Shown here: positions 1-5,644 of the stretch, in pieces | How positions within the stretch are numbered: position 1 is the stretch's first letter | Layout: every line of letters begins with the position of its first letter | From: Clostridiaceae bacterium | GTDB taxonomy: Bacteria; Bacillota; Clostridia; Saccharofermentanales; Fastidiosipilaceae | DNA length: 10,943 nucleotides | Direction: 5' to 3' | Assembly (NCBI GenBank): GCA_012514965.1 | Contig: JAAYZH010000081.1 | Span: 1-10,943 of the forward strand | The notes under the pieces: generated by a model | What the model was told of the DNA's origin: nothing | Database searches by the model: none | The model's input: the letters and a program-made list of their open reading frames with translations, nothing else | Made by a program: the position numbers and the translations under genes

Positions 1-601
1 AGCCTGTTCCGCTGAATTTAGGCAAGGCAGTATGCGTGCTTATACGGTTCAAAATTCGCTGCTGAATAGACCGCAGATTCGCTAAATTTGTCATAGAAAC
101 AACTTCAAGCTTCCAAAGCAGTTCCCAAAGATAGAGCTGTACTGCCATGTATTCGTCAGCTGTCTGTGTGCTGCTGTCCCAGCCGTGATACACAAATAGC
201 GCAGCTTTCTCAACCTGGTCAGCAGTCATAACAAAGTTCGGAGCCATCTGATAATCTACAACATTCGAATACCCGTTGAGTGTGACACCTTCAGGCAAAT
301 ATGCCACGTAGCGTCCGTTCGCATCAAGCGCGTGGGTCGGTTCCACGCAGAAAACTGCCTTTCCGTCGGACTCTTTGACGATCTGTGTGGTCCAAGATTT
401 AAGCGCAGAACCATTGGGGAAACGGAAATACCAATCGTATCGAGGACCTGCTGCTTGGAACGTTTCGACGTCTCCTGCTTGTGTAAGAGCCTGAAGCTCA
501 GACTGCAGGGCGTCCAGTGGAAGCAAGCCCAAGAAGAGCATCATACTGAGAAAAATGGCGATCAGCTGTTTTGCTTTTCGCGGTTTGATGGGAGGTTTCA
601 T
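1..601 (-). CDS. Secreted thioester-domain (TQXA/TED-like) surface protein, 3' end outside window
   Basis: Start codon and the first 200 codons are present; the frame is still open at base 1, so the protein is truncated by the window. A good ribosome site (AAAGGA) lies 6 nt before the ATG at 601. Residues 1-32 look like a signal peptide: basic stretch KPPIKPRKAK, a hydrophobic run around residues 13-29, and a plausible cleavage site near LDA-LQ. The mature part resembles the thioester domains of Gram-positive adhesins. Cys85 sits in VFCVEP and Gln155 in AVQLYLWEL, the two positions that in this family form an internal Cys-Gln thioester able to bond covalently to host or neighbour molecules. 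The canonical TQxA reads VQLY here, so the match is to the family pattern, not the exact motif. Such proteins usually continue into Ig-like repeats and a sortase signal, which cannot be seen here. Likely co-transcribed with the upstream lipoprotein. Confidence 0.72.
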   Translation of the reverse strand, partial: MKPPIKPRKAKQLIAIFLSMMLFLGLLPLDALQSELQALTQAGDVETFQAAGPRYDWYFRFPNGSALKSWTTQIVKESDGKAVFCVEPTHALDANGRYVAYLPEGVTLNGYSNVVDYQMAPNFVMTADQVEKAALFVYHGWDSSTQTADEYMAVQLYLWELLWKLEVVSMTNLANLRSIQQRILNRISTHTALPKFSGTG

Positions 602-625
602 ATAGGTTCCTTTCAAGTTTGATTT

Positions 626-663
626 CGGGATCCAGTGAAATATCCGCTCCGATCCCGCGGAGC
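626..663 (-). other. Overlapping alternative hairpins in the lipoprotein-adhesin intergenic gap
   Basis: The 86-nt gap between the lipoprotein stop and the adhesin start contains two perfect inverted repeats that share bases. One pairs 646-651 with 658-663 (GCTCCG/CGGAGC, 6-nt loop). The other pairs 626-632 with 651-657 (CGGGATC/GATCCCG). They cannot form together. Neither is followed by a T-run on either strand, so neither is a standard intrinsic terminator. They could be an mRNA processing or stability element, or chance. Confidence 0.25.
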
Positions 664-687
664 AGCTGTTCTGGTAATCAAAAAGCT

Positions 688-1569
688 CTAGCCCGCTGCG
701 GAAATATCTTGTGCGTAAAAATGCACGGTCCAGCCTTTGGCCTGATAATCTTCATCGAATATGGTCCACATAGTAAAACCCACATATTCCGTGAAGGGGC
801 TATCTTGGCTCAGTAATTGCTCATAGGCCCAGTTCATAGCTGCCTTCTCGGCTCCGGCCTCACCGCCATACTCACTGAACAGCCAGCAGGTATCGGAGTT
901 GCCCAGAGTATCATACTGAGATACGGACGTTCCCGACCAAGCGACTGTTGTCGCTTCTGCGGTATCTGCTTCTGTAGTCACCTGAGAGCTTGAAACGTCA
1001 TGGACTGTCGAGGACTCTGTGTACCTGCCTTCCGTACTTGTGATCGTTGTGCTTAACCCCGTTTCTTCTTGTACCGGATTCGGCTGACTAGTGGGAACTG
1101 TGCTGTGCTCGGATCCGGAGCCCTGTGTTTCCGGGGGGGCGCTTGTTGTACTCTTTGTCAGAACCAGGAGAGAACTAGTCGCTCTTATATCAGGATTAAC
1201 GGTGGTGAAATTACTGCTATTCTGCTGAGTTGCTCTCGCTTCGCTTAGCTTCATGCTTGTGGGTTCAGCCTTCGTGGTGTATTTCTCCCGAAGCGGAGCC
1301 TCTGTACTAGTTAACTGACTTTCTGAAGGGAGAAAACTTGTAACTGGCGCCGGCTGTTTCGTCGGACGTTGTTCGCTAGTCTGCATTGTTTGTGAAGTCT
1401 CCTCTGCTTCAGCAAGAGTCACGCGCGGGATTACATCAGAAGACACATCTGCAAGAGGTGAACCACTGACAGCAACTGTTACCACAGTGCCGCTCTGGTA
1501 AGTCTCCACTGTTGTTCCACATGCGCTGACTAATAAGCTGATGAGCAAAGCCAAAACGATTTCCTTCAT
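688..1569 (-). CDS. Ser/Thr-rich lipoprotein with a small C-terminal domain of unknown function
   Basis: 293 residues, no recognised family. The N-terminus is a lipoprotein signal: hydrophobic residues 4-16 followed by V14-S15-A16-Cys17, matching the lipobox, so the protein should be lipid-anchored on the outer face of the membrane. Residues from about 20 to 220 are dominated by Ser, Thr, Glu, Val and Pro with no obvious globular pattern, typical of an extended, possibly glycosylated, wall-spanning stalk. The last 70 or so residues differ: they contain Cys228, several Trp/Tyr/Phe and a regular pattern (CWLFSEYGG, then NWAYEQLL, then TMWTIFDEDY), and are probably a folded domain. A GAGGG ribosome site precedes the ATG at 9 nt spacing. 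The adhesin gene follows after 86 nt on the same strand without a terminator, so the two may work together at the surface. Function unknown. Confidence 0.75.
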   Translation of the reverse strand: MKEIVLALLISLLVSACGTTVETYQSGTVVTVAVSGSPLADVSSDVIPRVTLAEAEETSQTMQTSEQRPTKQPAPVTSFLPSESQLTSTEAPLREKYTTKAEPTSMKLSEARATQQNSSNFTTVNPDIRATSSLLVLTKSTTSAPPETQGSGSEHSTVPTSQPNPVQEETGLSTTITSTEGRYTESSTVHDVSSSQVTTEADTAEATTVAWSGTSVSQYDTLGNSDTCWLFSEYGGEAGAEKAAMNWAYEQLLSQDSPFTEYVGFTMWTIFDEDYQAKGWTVHFYAQDISAAG

Positions 1570-1591
1570 ACTGATTCGCCCTCGTCATCAT

Positions 1592-1617
1592 GCAGTTCTG
1601 CCGCGGGGGCAGACTGC
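1592..1617 (-). other. Leader hairpin upstream of the lipoprotein gene
   Basis: An inverted repeat pairs 1597-1602 with 1608-1613 (TCTGCC/GGCAGA) and, after a single bulged base at 1596, 1592-1595 with 1614-1617 (GCAG/CTGC), with a 5-nt GC-rich loop. It would lie about 22-48 nt upstream of the lipoprotein start in its 5' untranslated region. No T-run follows on either strand, so it is not a terminator. It might stabilise the leader or be a protein site; role not shown. Confidence 0.35.
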
Positions 1618-1763
1618 CGCCTTTCCCTGGTCACGATCTTGACACGTCGATTTTGCACTCTCATATCTCACATCCTTTACCGTTTGATCACCCCAAGGAT
1701 ACGTAAGAAAATTCCGTTGCAAAATGAATCACGCAGAAACTCAGCGGCTCTGGGAAAGTACAT

Positions 1764-1821
1764 TTTCCACGGCCAGAACAGGCAAATTCCGTCTGTAGCC
1801 ATTTCCAATTTTCCGTGGAAA
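1764..1821. promoter_or_regulatory. Nested inverted repeats, possible operator or leader structure before the DUF6076-like gene
   Basis: TTTCCACGG at 1764-1772 is the exact reverse complement of CCGTGGAAA at 1813-1821, a 9-bp inverted repeat with a 40-nt spacer. The second arm lies inside its own short palindrome, TTTCC-GT-GGAAA (1810-1821). The two sites are also imperfect direct repeats (ATTTTCCACGG at 1762-1772 and ATTTTCCGTGG at 1808-1818, 9 of 11 identical). They sit 42-100 nt upstream of the plus-strand gene. This could be a pair of repressor sites or a leader hairpin. No convincing promoter was found beside them. Confidence 0.35.
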
Positions 1822-1863
1822 TAGCTAGGCTTGTGGCAAGGCAATTTGGAAAGGAACAGCGCT

Positions 1864-2760
1864 ATGTATAAGATATTTCTGGAAGATTCAGGTACCGATT
1901 TACGATTTTTTGTTGAGGCAGAGGCACAATATTCGAGATTCCTGCTTACTTTTACTACCCAGAGAAATGCCTCTGATCTGCTGAGGTTGCTGCAATTCTT
2001 ACGCGAAGCAGATGATGAGGAAGATCTCTTCGTCTTGGCTGAGAAACTCTTGCCGGCACATCTGCATTACATGCTCTTCTATCTCTATTTGCAGGCGAAA
2101 GCCGCTCGAGTCGAAGTGCCTTTCGACCCTGGTAGTTTTCTTCGTCTGCTTCGTCAGAAAACGTCCGGCTTTGCAGGCCTTCTTCACCGTATGACAACAG
2201 CAGATCGAGCCTTTTATACAATGAACCTGCAACTGCAAGTAGTACCCTCGGAGCATGGCTTTGGCATTCGGTGCCTGATTATCCGTAACGTGGAAGACTA
2301 CATCAGCAGTCTGAGTCTTTATCTTTTGCAGCACGAACAGAAATTGAAGCATTGTGAAGTCTGTGGCGCGTACTTTTTGCAGGAGAGATACCAGCAAGGT
2401 CGTCTTTGCGCATATTCACATCGCGAGGGACTCTCGTGTACTGAGAAAAGATGTCGGCAGAACGCCCTGGATACGCTTACTGCAGATCCCCTGCTCATGA
2501 GATGCAAGAAGATCTACAAACGCAACTACATGCGCTGCGAGCGGAGACTCAACGCTTCGATCCGGCATCGAGCCTCCACTCCCGGCGAAGACCCTCACTT
2601 TCAAATGTGGAGCAGAGATATTACGAAATTGCGTAAGGATTATGTGGAAGAGCTGATCAGCGGAGCAGAATTCAGCCGCGGGCTCTCTCTGCTCGAAGCC
2701 CAGGCGGACGGCGGACACCTGTATGAAACCGCAGGATTGGTGAATGAACAAAGCCGGTAA
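1864..2760 (+). CDS. DUF6076-like protein with zinc-ribbon-like cysteines
   Basis: 298 residues counted from the ATG at 1864, chosen over an in-frame TTG at 1831 because AAGGA (1851-1855) lies 8 nt before this ATG and nothing similar precedes the TTG. Residues 1-150 are mainly helical and Leu-rich with no known motif. Residues 164-192 hold a metal-site pattern, Cys164-x2-Cys167-x14-Cys182-x9-Cys192, with another Cys at 197. A basic helical segment follows, with DPLLMRCKKIYKRNYMR around 218-234 and a Trp249-containing C-terminal region. Zinc finger plus downstream 'DP-x-Y-K-x-Y' helix resembles Firmicutes DUF6076 proteins; this is from memory, not a profile search. The function of that family is not established; the cysteines suggest zinc-dependent nucleic acid or protein binding. 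It is convergent with the aromatic operon and probably unrelated to it. Its stop codon lies inside the shared terminator hairpin. Confidence 0.65.
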   Translation: MYKIFLEDSGTDLRFFVEAEAQYSRFLLTFTTQRNASDLLRLLQFLREADDEEDLFVLAEKLLPAHLHYMLFYLYLQAKAARVEVPFDPGSFLRLLRQKTSGFAGLLHRMTTADRAFYTMNLQLQVVPSEHGFGIRCLIIRNVEDYISSLSLYLLQHEQKLKHCEVCGAYFLQERYQQGRLCAYSHREGLSCTEKRCRQNALDTLTADPLLMRCKKIYKRNYMRCERRLNASIRHRASTPGEDPHFQMWSRDITKLRKDYVEELISGAEFSRGLSLLEAQADGGHLYETAGLVNEQSR

Positions 2761-2780
2761 CAGCTTCCGCTGTAACCGGC
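2743..2780 (-). terminator. Intrinsic terminator of the aromatic operon, overlapping the convergent gene's stop
   Basis: A stem pairs 2753-2758 with 2775-2780 (GCCGGT/ACCGGC), has one A-A mismatch, then continues 2760-2764 with 2769-2773 around a TTCC loop. Read on the minus strand it is followed by TTTGTTCATT, a modest T-rich tail, which suits termination after pheA. On the plus strand no T-run follows, but the same hairpin directly ends the DUF6076-like gene (stop 2758-2760 is in the stem) and may also slow transcription from that side. Confidence 0.65.
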
Positions 2781-2805
2781 CTCATGAAGGGGGTGCTTAT
2801 CAAGC

Positions 2806-3969
2806 TTATAGCTCCGGGTCCATCTCCCGGTACCAGCCGAGAAGACGAAGCTCTGTACTCTCGTGCTGCAACTGGTAGAGAACATCCAGCACTTCAGGAT
2901 TGTCGGGATGGGCTTCACAATCGATGTAGAAGTAATACTCCCAGGGATTGCGGGGAATCGGGCTGCTCTGAATTTTGGTCAAGTTAATGCCGTGATCACT
3001 GAAGAGATTCATCACGGATACCAGACTGCCGGCGCTGTGCGGCAAGCGCAAGAGCAAGGATAAGGTGTCTGCTCTGGGGGCGATTTGCAGGGTTCTCCGT
3101 ACCACTACAAAACGCGTCTGATTTTCTTTAATATCACTCACGGCAGCATCAAGAATTTCCAGGCCGTAGGCTTCTGCCGCATCCTCTGTGCCAATGGCTG
3201 CCCATTCGGGATCTTTGCGCTCGGAGACATCCTGAGCCGCAAAGGCTGTGTTTAGGGCCTCTACGGTCTGCCAGTTATTCTCCTTGATGGCCCGCATGCA
3301 CTGAGCCAGGGCCTGACGGTGTGAGGTCACATAGCGGATCTGGTCTTTCGTGGTGCCGGGCGCGGCCAAAAGCCGGTGGCGCACGGAAAGCTTAATAGCA
3401 TCCGTAATGAAAAGGTTCGTACCTTGAATGAGTTGATAGACATCGTCGACTGTGCCGGCGGTGGAGTTCTCAAGAGGAAGGACAGCTGCATCGGTCTCGC
3501 CTCTGACCACTGACATGATGGCAGCTTCAAAAGTACGATGCGGGAAGTAGGCGCGTCCCGGAAAGAGCTTGGTGGCTGCTTTAGCCGAGTAGGAATACGC
3601 GTTACCCTGGGTAGCGACCAGCTGAACCGGGAATTTGCGGGTCAAGCCTTCGCGAATCAAGCGGCCGATTTCCCAGTCAAAACTCTCCGGACGTGCCAGG
3701 GCGTACTGGCGAGCGCGGGAAAGGCGCATCAGAGTAGCTTGTAAGGGTGGACCATACTGGCGTATCAAGGGGTCTTCAGCGTTGTTGAGCTGAGTCAATT
3801 TGTACTTCTCTTGCTCAGCGTCATAGATAGGCTGCACATCTGCTTTTTTTTGTTCGTAGACTGCAACCGCGAGGTTCTGACGACGGGAAAGAAGTGCCAG
3901 CATCTCTTCGTCAATGTCGGCAATCTCTCGGCGAATATCTGTCAATCCGGCTTGTTCGTTCGTATTCAT
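2806..3969 (-). CDS. pheA: Bifunctional chorismate mutase / prephenate dehydratase
   Basis: 387 residues from the ATG at 3969; a TTG two codons earlier, overlapping the aroQ stop as TTGA, is an alternative start. It converts chorismate to prephenate and then to phenylpyruvate in the cytoplasm, committing flux to phenylalanine. Three domains are visible. An AroQ-class chorismate mutase at about 8-92 has conserved Arg13, the KK pair at 41-42, Glu54, Ser84 and Gln88. Prephenate dehydratase at about 115-295 has PLENS, NTAFAAQDV and the catalytic TRF motif at 285-287. An ACT regulatory domain follows at about 301-387. Two oddities: the mutase position normally Arg in 'D-x-x-R-E' is Gln53, and the ACT motifs GALV/ESRP of Phe-sensitive enzymes read GSLV (314-317) and QSSP (334-337). 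Feedback inhibition may therefore be weakened; this is inference. Last gene of the operon. Confidence 0.95.
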   Translation of the reverse strand: MNTNEQAGLTDIRREIADIDEEMLALLSRRQNLAVAVYEQKKADVQPIYDAEQEKYKLTQLNNAEDPLIRQYGPPLQATLMRLSRARQYALARPESFDWEIGRLIREGLTRKFPVQLVATQGNAYSYSAKAATKLFPGRAYFPHRTFEAAIMSVVRGETDAAVLPLENSTAGTVDDVYQLIQGTNLFITDAIKLSVRHRLLAAPGTTKDQIRYVTSHRQALAQCMRAIKENNWQTVEALNTAFAAQDVSERKDPEWAAIGTEDAAEAYGLEILDAAVSDIKENQTRFVVVRRTLQIAPRADTLSLLLRLPHSAGSLVSVMNLFSDHGINLTKIQSSPIPRNPWEYYFYIDCEAHPDNPEVLDVLYQLQHESTELRLLGWYREMDPEL

Positions 3970-3971
3970 AG

Positions 3972-4439
3972 TCAAACCTGCTTTCCGGTTTCGGCTGCGA
4001 GCCTTTGCGTAAGCTCGGCCAGGGCTTTGGTGTAGCTGTGGATTCCGTGACCCGAAACCGTGCTTGAACAGGCAGGTCGGATGACGGAGATTTGGCGAAA
4101 GGCTTCACGCTTTGCAATGTCAGAGATATGAACCTCAATAACTGGATATGGGCAGAGCTTCAGAGCATCGAGGAGGGCATAGCTGTAATGAGTAAAGGCG
4201 CCGGCATTAATGAGCATGCCAGCCGCGTCATCGAGGTGGGCGTGAATAAAGTCTAGAATCTCACCTTCATGATTAGATTGGAAGTCGAGGATTCGGCAGC
4301 CTGCCTGTTCGGCTTCGCTGCGGCAGAGTCGGACAACATCGGCCAAAGTAAAGCTTCCGTAGTGCTCGATTTCGCGGCGGCCCAGCATGTTCAGGTTCGG
4401 TCCGTTGATCAGTAAAATTGTGGGCACAGAAGTGTTCAT
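3972..4439 (-). CDS. aroQ: Type II 3-dehydroquinate dehydratase
   Basis: 155 residues, the usual length for the small dodecameric type II dehydroquinase, which turns 3-dehydroquinate into 3-dehydroshikimate (step 3 of the shikimate pathway). The N-terminus has the signature GPNLNMLGRRE followed by the catalytic Tyr27 in HYGS. Asn78 and His84 lie in INAGAFTH, His104 and Ser106 in EVHIS, and Arg111/Arg115 in REAFR; the SGHGIHSY block near the C-terminus is also typical. The expected active-site set is complete. Its ATG overlaps the aroC stop by 4 nt (ATGA), and an AGGGAGG ribosome site lies within the aroC end, indicating translational coupling. It is unrelated in fold to the type I enzyme (AroD) found in fungal AROM, relevant because neighbouring genes form AROM-like fusions. 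Confidence 0.96.
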   Translation of the reverse strand: MNTSVPTILLINGPNLNMLGRREIEHYGSFTLADVVRLCRSEAEQAGCRILDFQSNHEGEILDFIHAHLDDAAGMLINAGAFTHYSYALLDALKLCPYPVIEVHISDIAKREAFRQISVIRPACSSTVSGHGIHSYTKALAELTQRLAAETGKQV

Positions 4440-5566
4440 TCGCTGTCCCTCCCTGTTTTGTCAAAATCGAACAGGCCTGAAGTCAGGAGGCTGTCCAGGA
4501 GGACGATAGCTGCACCTGCCTCACAGACCGGCAGGGCGCGCGGCACGATACAGGGGTCATGACGTCCTTTGACAACCAGACGGGTGTTTTCGCCGGTGCT
4601 TAGATCGATGCTGTCTTGCGGCAAACTCACAGAGGATGTCGGCTTGATACCGACTTGCAGGATCACAGGCATGCCGTTGGAAATACCGCCGTCGATCCCG
4701 CCGCCGTGGTTCGTCTTGTTGCGAATATGAAGAGTGTCGCCTTCACCCAGGAACTGAGGGGAGTCATTATTCTCAGAGCCGCGGCGGCGCATGGCGTCAA
4801 AGCCAGAGCCGAAGGTGAGTGCTTTGACCGCGGGAATAGCATAGAGAAAGGAAGCCAGACGAGGCTCGAGGCCTCCGAACATGGGGTCGCCGATACCAGC
4901 CGGCAGTCCCCAGAACACCAGCTCGATAATGCCGCCGACTGAGTCCTGCGCCATGCGGGCCGCTTCGACAGCGTCAATCATTTCCTGGCCGCGGGCGTCA
5001 TCCAGGACAGGGAAAGCTTTGCCCGCCACTGTCCGCAGTTCTGCCACGGGCGGCCGGGCCAGGTCAATCTCGCGATCCTGAATACCTGCGATCTCTTTGA
5101 CATGGCCTGTGATCTCGATACCCTGACGGGCTAGAATCTGTTTGCAGACAGCGCCCGCGAAACAGAGCGGGGCGGTGATACGCCCCGAGAAGTGGCCTCC
5201 GCCGCGAGGGTCATTGGCCCCGCGATAGCGCACGCTGCCGGTGAGGTCTGCGTGGCCGGGCCTGGGGACCAGTTCGAGATTGCTGTAGTCCTGTGAATGG
5301 GTATCCTGGTTGCGAATTACAGCGCTGAGCGGCGTTCCGGTCGTGTGATCACGATATAAGCCTGACAAAATCTGCGGCAAATCACTCTCTTTGCGGGCAG
5401 TCGACCAGGGAGTCTGCCCAGGGGCGCGCCGGCGCATGAAAGCCTTGACTTCGTCGGTGTCAATCAGCTGGCCAGGCGGAAGATTATCCAGCACGGCGCC
5501 GATGCCGTCGCCATGTGATTCACCAAATAGGCTGAGATGTAAATACTGTCCCCAAAAAGAACTCAT
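4436..5566 (-). CDS. aroC: Chorismate synthase
   Basis: 376 residues. Catalyses the last common step, anti-1,4-elimination of phosphate from EPSP to give chorismate, using reduced FMN. Family signatures are intact: GESHG at 15-19 with His18, RPGHAD at 102-107 with His105, RGGGHFSGRITAP at about 121-133, NHGGGIDGGISNGMP at 286-300, and RHDPCIVPR from 335. The SGRITAP version and overall length match Firmicutes enzymes more than the proteobacterial form. No flavin reductase domain is fused, so reduced flavin must come from elsewhere. A short-spaced AGGGGG ribosome site precedes the ATG. Unlike the other genes of the operon it is separated from its upstream neighbour by 78 nt, where a possible internal promoter lies; the downstream aroQ overlaps it by 4 nt. 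Confidence 0.97.
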   Translation of the reverse strand: MSSFWGQYLHLSLFGESHGDGIGAVLDNLPPGQLIDTDEVKAFMRRRAPGQTPWSTARKESDLPQILSGLYRDHTTGTPLSAVIRNQDTHSQDYSNLELVPRPGHADLTGSVRYRGANDPRGGGHFSGRITAPLCFAGAVCKQILARQGIEITGHVKEIAGIQDREIDLARPPVAELRTVAGKAFPVLDDARGQEMIDAVEAARMAQDSVGGIIELVFWGLPAGIGDPMFGGLEPRLASFLYAIPAVKALTFGSGFDAMRRRGSENNDSPQFLGEGDTLHIRNKTNHGGGIDGGISNGMPVILQVGIKPTSSVSLPQDSIDLSTGENTRLVVKGRHDPCIVPRALPVCEAGAAIVLLDSLLTSGLFDFDKTGRDSE

Positions 5567-5605
5567 AGAACCCCCTGTTCTCGGATAGGCTGCCTGCTTT
5601 CATCT

Positions 5606-5614
5606 ATTTTAGCA
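5606..5614 (-). promoter_or_regulatory. Possible internal extended -10 promoter before aroC
   Basis: Read on the minus strand the 78-nt gap upstream of aroC contains TGCTAAAAT, which matches the extended -10 pattern TGnTATAAT at all but one base. A start site about 7 nt downstream would give a leader of roughly 30 nt before the aroC ATG. No good -35 box is present (TTCTAT at 16 nt spacing is the nearest), so this would rest on the extended -10. It could supply aroC-aroQ-pheA separately from the upstream genes. Confidence 0.35.
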
Positions 5615-5644
5615 TGGAGCCATAAGCATAGAAGTACACAGCTG

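Noticed and set aside
1639..1667. Perfect TTGACA (-35-like) at 1639-1644 on the plus strand
   Set aside because: No acceptable -10 at 16-18 nt spacing (sequences there are TCATAT, CATATC, ATATCT), and it would give a long leader of nearly 200 nt. Not called as a promoter.
1639..1824. Small plus-strand frame of 61 codons beginning with TTG, just upstream of the DUF6076-like gene
   Set aside because: No ATG, no ribosome site, no recognisable motif, and it covers the repeat-rich intergenic region; treated as non-coding.
1999..2397. Minus-strand open frame of 132 codons antisense to the DUF6076-like gene
   Set aside because: The plus-strand frame has a proper ribosome site, a cysteine motif and a stop at the terminator; the antisense frame has none of these.
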